Shown piece after piece: positions 1 to 5,635 of a DNA stretch of 5,785 bases. Under the pieces are notes generated by a model, which did not search any database, was not told where the DNA came from, and worked only from the letters and a program-made list of their open reading frames with translations. The stretch is from PVC group bacterium (GTDB taxonomy: Bacteria > Verrucomicrobiota > Kiritimatiellia > SS1-B-03-39 > UBA6053). Made by a program: the position numbers and the translations under genes. The stretch spans positions 1 to 5,785 of the forward strand of contig PXDP01000036.1 of NCBI GenBank assembly GCA_003565035.1. Direction: 5' to 3'. Every line of letters begins with the position of its first letter. Position 1 is the stretch's first letter.

Positions 1-500
1 ACCCCGGAACCGGGGCGTACTATGCTGACCCCACCCGCCGTGCCCGCCTCGCCGACGCCGCCGCCCACAATGGCCCCTGTCCGCTTCACCCGCCGGTCAC
101 CCCAAAACGGCTGGGACCCTTCCTCTGGTCCGGCGCTCTCCCGGAAGCCAAACTGCAAAGTTCCCCCACCCGCCTCGTCGGGACATTCCGCTCCGTAAGA
201 AGATCGGTCAGCTTTGAGAACCCTGCATGGATCATCGAGGATATCCTCCCGGAGGGGTCTGAACATCAGATACGCTATAGTCTCGCCCCGGAATGGAAAC
301 CCCTCAATGCATCCGGCAAGACACTGATCTTCACCCATTCCGGCGGCGCCGGCCTGCGCATCAGCATCTCCGGCTCTCCTGAACCGGTCTGCACACTTGA
401 ATCCGTTGAGGTCTCTCCGTCTTTCCGCAAATTTCAAACCGCCCACGCCATCACGCTTCATGCAAAAGGAACCGTGCGAACCACTCTGCAATTGACTTGA
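1..500 (+). CDS. Heparinase II/III-like polysaccharide lyase family protein, C-terminal part (5' end outside window)
   Basis: An open frame runs from the left edge (first whole codon at 3) to TGA at 498-500, giving 165 residues of the C-terminal part of a larger protein. Near its visible start, residues 2-8 read GTGAYYA and residues 22-24 read AHN. A G-x-Y-x-Y segment followed about 15-20 residues later by an AHN motif is the hallmark of the heparinase II/III C-terminal region. In characterised members of that superfamily (PL12, PL15, PL17 and relatives) a Tyr and a His act in beta-elimination of uronate-containing chains. The rest, rich in short alternating hydrophobic stretches (for example around 324-374), fits the beta-sandwich domain. 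Full-length relatives are usually 500-750 residues, so most of the gene is missing. The residue after AHN is Gly (AHNGPC) rather than the more usual Thr. Its stop lies 26 bases before the AlgD-like gene, implying one transcript and a role in processing the same polymer. Lyase activity and substrate are inferred; non-enzymatic or hydrolytic relatives cannot be excluded. Confidence 0.68.
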   Translation, partial: PGTGAYYADPTRRARLADAAAHNGPCPLHPPVTPKRLGPFLWSGALPEAKLQSSPTRLVGTFRSVRRSVSFENPAWIIEDILPEGSEHQIRYSLAPEWKPLNASGKTLIFTHSGGAGLRISISGSPEPVCTLESVEVSPSFRKFQTAHAITLHAKGTVRTTLQLT

Positions 501-516
501 TGACGCCAAGACACTT

Positions 517-521
517 AAGGA
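517..521 (+). promoter_or_regulatory. Ribosome binding site deciding the start of the AlgD-like gene
   Basis: AAGGA at 517-521 sits 5 bases before ATG 527, which is good Shine-Dalgarno spacing. The alternative starts TTG 497 and ATG 500 overlap the upstream stop codon (the TGATG arrangement at 498-502) but have no purine-rich site at a suitable distance. Starting at 527 puts the nucleotide-binding motif GLGYVG at residues 16-21, close to the N-terminus as in AlgD proteins, so 527 is preferred. Confidence 0.65.
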
Positions 522-526
522 TAAGT

Positions 527-1855
527 ATGCAGAATCAAATCCCCCCCTCTCTTTGTGATGTCAGTATTTTCGGTCTTGGATATGTCGGCGCGGTCACGGC
601 GGCCTGCCTCGGAGAACAGGGGCACCGCGTGGTCGGCGTCGATGTTCAACCGGCCAAAGTCAGAATCCTGAATGAGGGCCGGTCCCCGATTATTGAACCG
701 GGACTGGAGGGGCTGCTTCAATCCGCCAAGGAGGACGGACGCCTGAGCGCGACGCAGGATGTCAAAGATGCGCTTGACCGCACCACCCTCAGCATTGTCT
801 GCGTCGGCACCCCCTCTCTGGCCTCCGGAAGACTCAATCTGGACCATGTCCGCTCCGTCACCCGCGAAATCGCCGGGGCCCTCAAAACCAAAGACAGCCC
901 GCATATCCTGATCTACCGCAGCACCATGCTGCCCGGCAGTACCCGTTCACTGGTCCAGGACTTTTTGTCCGGTCTGATGGATGAGGGAAAACTGGAGGTT
1001 TTTTTCTGTCCGGAATTTTTACGCGAGGGGTCCGCCATCGCCGACTTCCGGGAACCCTCCCTGACCATAGTGGGGACCGCCGATTCCGGTCCGGCCGTTC
1101 CGGAACCCGTACGGAAACTCTTCGGCGGAGAGCCGCGCGTCATGGACTGGGAGAGCGCGGAAATGGTGAAATATGCCTGCAATTACTTTCATGCGCTTAA
1201 AGTCTGTTTCGCCAACGAGATCGGGCGCCTCGGCAAAAACCTGCATGTGGATGCGGCCCGTGTGATGGAGGCGGTCTGCGCCGACACCCGGCTGAACATT
1301 TCACCCTACTATCTGCGCCCCGGCAATCCCTTCGGAGGATCCTGCCTCCCGAAAGATGTCAGTGCTCTGAATTCCCTGGCCCGCATGGAGGGCGTTTCGG
1401 CTCCTATCCTTGAAAACGTCATGAATTCCAATCAGGCCCACCTGGATGCTCTGATCAAGCAAATCACCCGCGTACCCACCCGAAAGGTCGGCTTTCTGGG
1501 CTTTTCGTTTAAAGAACAGACCGATGACCTTCGCGGCAGCCCCATGGTCGCGGTCGCCGAAACCCTCCTCGGCCGGGGGTATGAACTGAAAATCTACGAC
1601 CCCCAACTTGAATTAACCCGCCTGGTCGGTGCCAACGAGGCCGAAATCAATACACGCATGCCCCATCTGGCCCGCTTTCTGTGCTCCGATCCAATGGACG
1701 TTCCCCACACCTGTGACCTGATCGTGGCCTCCCAGGCCTGTGTCCCGATCGATGTGCTTCGGCCATGTATTCGCTCGGATCATCATATCATCGATGTGAA
1801 CGGCTGGAACGGCCTTACGGAACTTCCCTGCACGGTGGAAGGGTTCTGCCGATGA
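527..1855 (+). CDS. algD: GDP-mannose 6-dehydrogenase (AlgD-like; UDP-glucose/GDP-mannose dehydrogenase family)
   Basis: This 442-residue cytoplasmic enzyme is predicted to oxidise GDP-mannose to GDP-mannuronate with two NAD+, supplying the activated uronic acid for an acidic exopolysaccharide. The N-terminal Rossmann domain carries SIFGLGYVG (residues 13-21), EPGLE, CVGTP and the RSTMLPG loop (Thr133). The central domain has PEFLREGSAI with Glu163, and EMVKYACN with Lys215 and Asn219. The catalytic Cys is Cys273 in GGSCLPKDV, with Asp277. The C-terminal substrate domain has FSFKEQTDDLRGSP (326-339), with Lys329 and Arg336. All these match the catalytic set I recall for Pseudomonas AlgD (436 residues), and the protein even ends in EGFCR, resembling the AlgD C-terminus. 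CLPKD rather than CFPKD after the catalytic Cys, and YYLRPG before it, favour GDP-mannose over UDP-glucose. A UDP-glucose or UDP-ManNAc dehydrogenase remains possible. It lies between a heparinase-like gene and a glycosyltransferase whose ATG overlaps its stop. The start is chosen on the site at 517-521. Confidence 0.88.
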   Translation: MQNQIPPSLCDVSIFGLGYVGAVTAACLGEQGHRVVGVDVQPAKVRILNEGRSPIIEPGLEGLLQSAKEDGRLSATQDVKDALDRTTLSIVCVGTPSLASGRLNLDHVRSVTREIAGALKTKDSPHILIYRSTMLPGSTRSLVQDFLSGLMDEGKLEVFFCPEFLREGSAIADFREPSLTIVGTADSGPAVPEPVRKLFGGEPRVMDWESAEMVKYACNYFHALKVCFANEIGRLGKNLHVDAARVMEAVCADTRLNISPYYLRPGNPFGGSCLPKDVSALNSLARMEGVSAPILENVMNSNQAHLDALIKQITRVPTRKVGFLGFSFKEQTDDLRGSPMVAVAETLLGRGYELKIYDPQLELTRLVGANEAEINTRMPHLARFLCSDPMDVPHTCDLIVASQACVPIDVLRPCIRSDHHIIDVNGWNGLTELPCTVEGFCR

Positions 1856-3045
1856 CAGGCCGGGTATTAATTCTGGTTGAAAACCTGCCCGTCCCACTGG
1901 ACCGCCGTGTCTGGCAGGAGGCCTGCGCCCTGCGGGATGCGGGACTGGAGGTCACAGTCATTTGTCCGAAAATGAAAGGGTATACTCAGGCAGAGGAAAT
2001 CCTCGACGGCATCCGGATCTACCGCCACTGGATCGCGGGCGAAGGCAGAGGCATCGCAGGCTTTGTCGCTGAATATGCCTCCGCACTCTGGGGAGAACTG
2101 ATCTGTTCATTCAAGGCCCGACGGAACGGGGGAAATTTTGATATCATCCACCTCTGCAACCCCCCGGATCTCCTCTTCCTTGTGGCCCTGCCGCACAAAA
2201 TCTTCTTTCGCTCCCGGATTCTTTTCGATGTCCATGACCTCTGGCCGGAAATGTTTGAAGCCAAATTCAACAAAAGAGGCCTCTTTTACCGGGCAATTCG
2301 GCTTGCGGAAGCCTGCACCCTGAAACTGTCCAGCGCTGTCATCGCCACCAACGAGAGCGTCCGTTCGATTATTCTGGACCGCAGCAAAAAACCACCGGAC
2401 AAGGTCACCGTGGTTCGCACGGCACCGAACGCCCTGGACACCGGAGCCCCGGAAAACCCCGGTCTGCGCAAAAACAGACCCTTTTTGGTCGGTTACATCG
2501 GGGTCATGGGCGATGCCGACGGTGTGGGTTATCTCCTCGAGGCCGCCGCTCATATCGTGCACAGCCTCGGACGTTCCGATATACACTTTCTCCTCATGGG
2601 CTCCGGCCCCGAACATGCGGCACTCTGTCAACGCCGTGACGAACTGGACCTGCAGGACTTCGTCGATATGCCGGGGCGTGTCAGCAATGAATTTCTCTTT
2701 TCCGCCCTGCAGACCATGGATCTGGGCGTTGCCTGCGACCCGATCAATGCCTATAATGATCATTGCACCATGAACAAAACGCTCGAATACATGGCTTTTG
2801 GCAAACCGCAGGTGATGTTCGGAACCGTCGAAGGCAAAGTATCCGCAGGTGATGCCGCCGTCTACGTTATGGAAAACGATGCACGAAGTCTCGGAGAAGC
2901 CATTGTGCAACTTTTGGAATCTCCCGCTGATCGGAAACGCATGGGGGACATCGGCCGAAAACGCCTTGAAGAAGAGCTGGGATGGGATCGATCCACAAAA
3001 GCGTTGCATGCGGTGTATCGGGATATACTTCACCGGACTCCGTAA
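1852..3045 (+). CDS. Family 4 glycosyltransferase (GT-B fold, exopolysaccharide type)
   Basis: A 397-residue protein with the two-domain layout of GT4 retaining glycosyltransferases, predicted to transfer a sugar from a nucleotide donor during exopolysaccharide assembly at the inner face of the cytoplasmic membrane. The N-terminal domain opens with VLILVENLPVPLDRRVWQEA, the signature of a common exopolysaccharide GT4 subgroup, and contains FDVHDLWPE (residues 125-133). The C-terminal donor-binding domain contains GYIGVMGDADGV (214-225), MGSGPE (249-254), PGRV (274-277) and TMNKTLEYMAFGKP (306-319), with Lys309 and Glu312 matching the second half of the GT4 EX7E motif. The first Glu position is His304. 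No transmembrane segment is evident. ATG 1852 overlaps the preceding stop (ATGA, 1852-1855), with GGAAGGG at 1837-1843 as a ribosome site. An upstream in-frame ATG at 1765 would add 29 residues that merely shadow the dehydrogenase, so it is rejected. The sugar added cannot be told from sequence; with an AlgD-like neighbour, mannose, glucose or a uronic acid are candidates. Confidence 0.87.
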   Translation: MTGRVLILVENLPVPLDRRVWQEACALRDAGLEVTVICPKMKGYTQAEEILDGIRIYRHWIAGEGRGIAGFVAEYASALWGELICSFKARRNGGNFDIIHLCNPPDLLFLVALPHKIFFRSRILFDVHDLWPEMFEAKFNKRGLFYRAIRLAEACTLKLSSAVIATNESVRSIILDRSKKPPDKVTVVRTAPNALDTGAPENPGLRKNRPFLVGYIGVMGDADGVGYLLEAAAHIVHSLGRSDIHFLLMGSGPEHAALCQRRDELDLQDFVDMPGRVSNEFLFSALQTMDLGVACDPINAYNDHCTMNKTLEYMAFGKPQVMFGTVEGKVSAGDAAVYVMENDARSLGEAIVQLLESPADRKRMGDIGRKRLEEELGWDRSTKALHAVYRDILHRTP

Positions 3046-3060
3046 CCCTGGTTTGAAGCA

Positions 3061-3075
3061 CAGGAATGTTTCCTG
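3061..3075 (+). terminator. Small hairpin after the glycosyltransferase gene (weak terminator candidate)
   Basis: CAGGAA (3061-3066) and TTCCTG (3070-3075) form a perfect 6-bp stem with a 3-base loop, 15 bases after the stop codon. The position suits transcript end processing or attenuation, but only three of the six pairs are G-C and no T tract follows, so intrinsic termination is doubtful. Confidence 0.25.
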
Positions 3076-3124
3076 CCCGATCTGACACACTCTCTGTTCA
3101 GAAAAGACTCAAAAATCCCTGCCA

Positions 3125-3130
3125 TTGACA
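3125..3130 (+). promoter_or_regulatory. Possible -35 element for the transporter operon
   Basis: TTGACA at 3125-3130 is a perfect sigma70-type -35 hexamer, 61 bases before the BCCT start. At 16-18 base spacing the downstream hexamers (around 3147-3154, TTTCGG-like) are poor -10 matches. A TATGTT at 3143-3148 is better but only 12 bases away. It could be a chance hexamer or part of a non-standard or activator-dependent promoter. Confidence 0.25.
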
Positions 3131-3180
3131 TCCTTGGGCTTGTATGTTTCGGTTTTTCGAACCTGTTAACACGCTTTTTT

Positions 3181-3185
3181 AGGAG
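3181..3185 (+). promoter_or_regulatory. Strong ribosome binding site of the BCCT gene
   Basis: AGGAG at 3181-3185, six bases before ATG 3192 and within a longer purine run, is a near-ideal Shine-Dalgarno site. It fixes the transporter start at 3192. It directly follows the T6 run at 3175-3180, which should keep the site unstructured. Confidence 0.8.
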
Positions 3186-3191
3186 AGGGAC

Positions 3192-5018
3192 ATGAGTCAC
3201 GAAACCGACCCGCAGGACGCGCGGATCAAGCGCTCGCTTGCACAAAAACTGAAACATGCCGAAAAAGTCGCCCGGGAAAAGGCGGTCAAAGAACGCGAAA
3301 AGTTTCGCGGTCTGCAGATTCGGCCCACCGCCTCGTTTTTTGATGATGCGGACAGCAAAGAACCCGGCGAGGACAATTGGAGCGGCTTCGGCTTTGACAT
3401 TCATCCGCATGTCACCTTTTTTTCGGTGCTGTTTCTGGGGGTCTTTCTACTGCTGACGCTTCTCTTTCAGGAGAAAGCCGCAGCCATGAGTTCCGAGGTC
3501 CTGGGCTGGATCTCCAGCCGCTTTGGCTGGTTTTTTGTTCTTTCGGCCAACATTCTCATCGGCGCGGCACTGTTTTTTGCCCTGAGCCGCTTTGGTCAGA
3601 TCCGTATCGGCGGCACCAAGGCCCGCCCGGAGTTCACCACCCCGGCCTGGTTCGCCATGCTGCTCAGCGCCGGCATGGGCATCGGTCTGATGTTCTGGAG
3701 CGTGGCCGAACCGATGCATCACTACCACAGCCCCTCCCCCATGTTCCCGGGCATGGAGGGCTATACCCCCGAGGCCGCGCAGGCCGCCCTGGGGGTCACG
3801 TTTTTCCACTGGGGACTCCACGCATGGGGAATTTATGCGATTGTCGCCCTGGGCCTGGCTTTTTTCGCCTACAACCGGGGGCTGCCACTGACGATCCGCT
3901 CGATTTTTTACCCGATTCTGGGCAACCGGATCCACGGGTTCTGGGGCAATTTTGTGGATGTGCTTTCGGTGCTGGCCACCCTGATGGGCCTGGCCACTTC
4001 GCTCGGACTGGGGGTGCGGCAGGTGAATGCCGGCCTGAACTACCTGTTTGACATCAACATCAGTCCCGCCATCCAGGTCACGCTAATTGTGGTGATCACC
4101 GCCTTTGCCACCCTCTCAGTGGTGGCCGGGCTGGACGGCGGGGTCAAAAAGCTCAGCGAACTCAACATGGGACTCGCCGGTCTGTTCATGCTGTTCCTGC
4201 TGGTTGTGGGCCCCACGGTCTACATCTTCAGCGGAATGACCCAGAGCATTGGGTTCTATTTCGCCAATTTTATTGAACTGAGTCTCTGGACCGAAACCTT
4301 CCGCGACACCAGCTGGCAGGGAGGCTGGACCGTGTTCTACTGGGCCTGGTGGATTTCCTGGTCTCCTTTTGTCGGCATGTTTATCGCCCGCATCTCCAAA
4401 GGCCGCACCGTACGGGAGTTCGTTCTGGGGGTCATGATCGTGCCCACCCTGCTTTCCTTCCTCTGGATGTCGGTCTTCGGCGGCACCAGCCTCTTTCTGC
4501 AAAGCAACGGGATCGGCGACATTGTCACGCCTTCGCTGGAAAACGAGGCCACCGCGCTGTTTGCCATGCTGGAATTTCTGCCCTGGACCTCGCTGCTTTC
4601 GCTGGTGGGCATCATTCTGGTGACCGTATTTTTCATTACGTCTTCTGACTCCGGGTCGCTGGTAGTGGACCACCTAACCTCCGGCGGCAAGCTGGAATCC
4701 CCGGTTCCCCAGCGGGTGTTCTGGTGCGTGATGGAGGGCCTGATCGCCGGAGTGCTATTGCTGGGCGGCGGCCTCGAAACCCTACAGACTGCCGCCATTT
4801 CCACCGGGCTGCCCTTCACGCTGGTGCTGCTGCTGGTGGTGTACTCCCTGTATATCGGCCTGAAACAGGAATTATTTGTGGAGGATTCGGTCCGGAAAAA
4901 ACTGCGGGATGTCCGCGAGGAGCACCGACTCGAAGAGGCGATCGCCGAGGTGCAGGAGGAACTGATCTCGGCCATCGAAGACAGTAACGGTAGCCCGCCC
5001 TCCCCGGCAAAATCATGA
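3192..5018 (+). CDS. BCCT-family sodium-coupled betaine/choline/carnitine-type transporter (probable glycine betaine uptake)
   Basis: A 608-residue inner-membrane carrier of the betaine/choline/carnitine transporter family, predicted to import a quaternary-amine osmoprotectant with Na+. After a hydrophilic tail (1-72) there are about 12 hydrophobic helices, from residue 74 to about 557, then a charged tail (558-608). The third helix has SAGMGIGLMFW (159-169), including the glycine-rich loop. The fourth has HWGLHAWGIY with Trp207, Trp212 and Tyr215. The eighth has the family signature WTVFYWAWWISWSPF with Phe382, Trp386, Trp387 and Trp390. These reproduce the spacing of the BetP aromatic box (W189/W194/Y197 and F369/W373/W374/W377). 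Met162, Phe480, Thr483 and Ser484 match the Na2 sodium-site residues I recall for BetP, and support Na+ symport rather than CaiT-type antiport. Glycine betaine is the likeliest substrate; choline, ectoine or DMSP are possible. The N-tail is strongly basic at 11-44 then acidic at 51-61; the C-tail is net acidic. Its TGA overlaps the MarC-family start. Confidence 0.92.
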   Translation: MSHETDPQDARIKRSLAQKLKHAEKVAREKAVKEREKFRGLQIRPTASFFDDADSKEPGEDNWSGFGFDIHPHVTFFSVLFLGVFLLLTLLFQEKAAAMSSEVLGWISSRFGWFFVLSANILIGAALFFALSRFGQIRIGGTKARPEFTTPAWFAMLLSAGMGIGLMFWSVAEPMHHYHSPSPMFPGMEGYTPEAAQAALGVTFFHWGLHAWGIYAIVALGLAFFAYNRGLPLTIRSIFYPILGNRIHGFWGNFVDVLSVLATLMGLATSLGLGVRQVNAGLNYLFDINISPAIQVTLIVVITAFATLSVVAGLDGGVKKLSELNMGLAGLFMLFLLVVGPTVYIFSGMTQSIGFYFANFIELSLWTETFRDTSWQGGWTVFYWAWWISWSPFVGMFIARISKGRTVREFVLGVMIVPTLLSFLWMSVFGGTSLFLQSNGIGDIVTPSLENEATALFAMLEFLPWTSLLSLVGIILVTVFFITSSDSGSLVVDHLTSGGKLESPVPQRVFWCVMEGLIAGVLLLGGGLETLQTAAISTGLPFTLVLLLVVYSLYIGLKQELFVEDSVRKKLRDVREEHRLEEAIAEVQEELISAIEDSNGSPPSPAKS

Positions 5019-5629
5019 ATCCGTTTCTTCAGTCCGCCACCCTGCTGCTGGTGCTGCTCAATCCCTTTCTGGTGATGATCTATACCCTGGATCTGGTGGA
5101 AAAACTGTCGGCCGAGCATTTCCGGAGTGTCATGTTCCGCGCCGCGCTGATCGCCATCAGCGTGTTTGCGGTGTTCGCAATTCTGGGGGACGCCATCTTT
5201 TCCACCGTCATTCAGGCGGAATTCGCCTCTTTCCAGATTTTCGGGGGGATTGTGTTTCTGCTGATCGGACTGCAGTTTGTGTTTCAGGGGCCGCGGGCGA
5301 TCGAAGTGCTGCGCGGCGAATCCGAACACATTGCCGGGGCGGTGGCCATGCCGGTGCTCATCGGACCGGGCACCATCAGCGCCAGCATTCTCGCGGGACA
5401 GCGGCTGCCACCGCTCGCCGCCTGCGCCGCCATCGCCCTGGGGGTTTCCGTCTCGATCCTCATGATTCTGGGACTCAAAAAAATTCACGACCATGTCCGT
5501 CCCCGCAAAGAACCGCTGGTGCAGCGGTACATCGAAATCACCGGACGCATCACCGCCCTCTTCGTCGGCACCGTCGCCGTCGAAATGATTATGCGCGGAC
5601 TGATTTCCTGGTTCCGGGACGCCTCGTAG
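5015..5629 (+). CDS. MarC-family (UPF0056) integral membrane protein
   Basis: A 204-residue protein with about six hydrophobic helices (roughly 4-27, 39-60, 72-91, 107-127, 134-154 and 178-200), the length and layout of the MarC/UPF0056 family. Diagnostic segments are NPF at 16-18 in the first helix, FQIFGGIVFLLIGLQ at 73-87 in the third, the conserved AMPVLIGPGTIS at 111-122 in the fourth, and the final GRITALFVGTVAVEMIMRGL helix (177-196). MarC proteins are inner-membrane proteins of unsettled function; the old link to multiple antibiotic resistance in E. coli is not well supported, so no transport substrate is assigned. ATG 5015 overlaps the BCCT stop (ATGA, 5015-5018), and no clear Shine-Dalgarno site precedes it, the upstream bases being C-rich. 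Translation therefore probably depends on ribosomes finishing the BCCT gene. That coupling suggests a role tied to osmolyte uptake or to the same stress, which is inference. Confidence 0.85.
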   Translation: MNPFLQSATLLLVLLNPFLVMIYTLDLVEKLSAEHFRSVMFRAALIAISVFAVFAILGDAIFSTVIQAEFASFQIFGGIVFLLIGLQFVFQGPRAIEVLRGESEHIAGAVAMPVLIGPGTISASILAGQRLPPLAACAAIALGVSVSILMILGLKKIHDHVRPRKEPLVQRYIEITGRITALFVGTVAVEMIMRGLISWFRDAS

Positions 5630-5635
5630 TCGAGG
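5622..5635 (+). terminator. Hairpin enclosing the MarC-family stop codon (weak terminator candidate)
   Basis: CCTCG (5622-5626) and CGAGG (5631-5635) form a perfect 5-bp stem whose TAGT loop contains the stop codon (TAG, 5627-5629). It marks the end of the block, but it is short and is followed by a purine stretch (AAGAAGGA) rather than T's, so it is not a standard intrinsic terminator. Confidence 0.25.

Larger units (their letters stand above)
3046..3191 (+). other. Intergenic region between the polysaccharide and transporter blocks
   Basis: This 146-base gap is the only sizeable break in the gene run and probably separates two transcription units. It contains a 6-bp hairpin, a TTGACA hexamer, the palindrome TGTTAACA (3164-3171), a GGTT/AACC small inverted repeat (3151-3163), a T6 run (3175-3180) and the transporter's ribosome site. 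No open frame in it looks coding. No canonical intrinsic terminator (GC-rich stem directly followed by T's) is visible for the upstream operon. Confidence 0.6.

Noticed and set aside
999..1005. T7 run in the dehydrogenase gene, and a similar T7 run at 3417-3423 in the transporter gene, as phase-variation or slippage sites
   Set aside because: Both encode Phe codons in conserved or expected hydrophobic positions. They are shorter than usual phase-variable tracts and the frames are intact.
1765..1851. Upstream extension of the glycosyltransferase from ATG 1765
   Set aside because: The extra residues lie inside the conserved C-terminus of the dehydrogenase in another frame. ATG 1852 gives a family-typical N-terminus and has a ribosome site.
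2107..3090. Minus-strand open frame of 327 codons antisense to the glycosyltransferase
   Set aside because: It fully shadows a well-supported GT4 gene and has no recognisable motif; open antisense frames are common in moderately GC-rich coding DNA.
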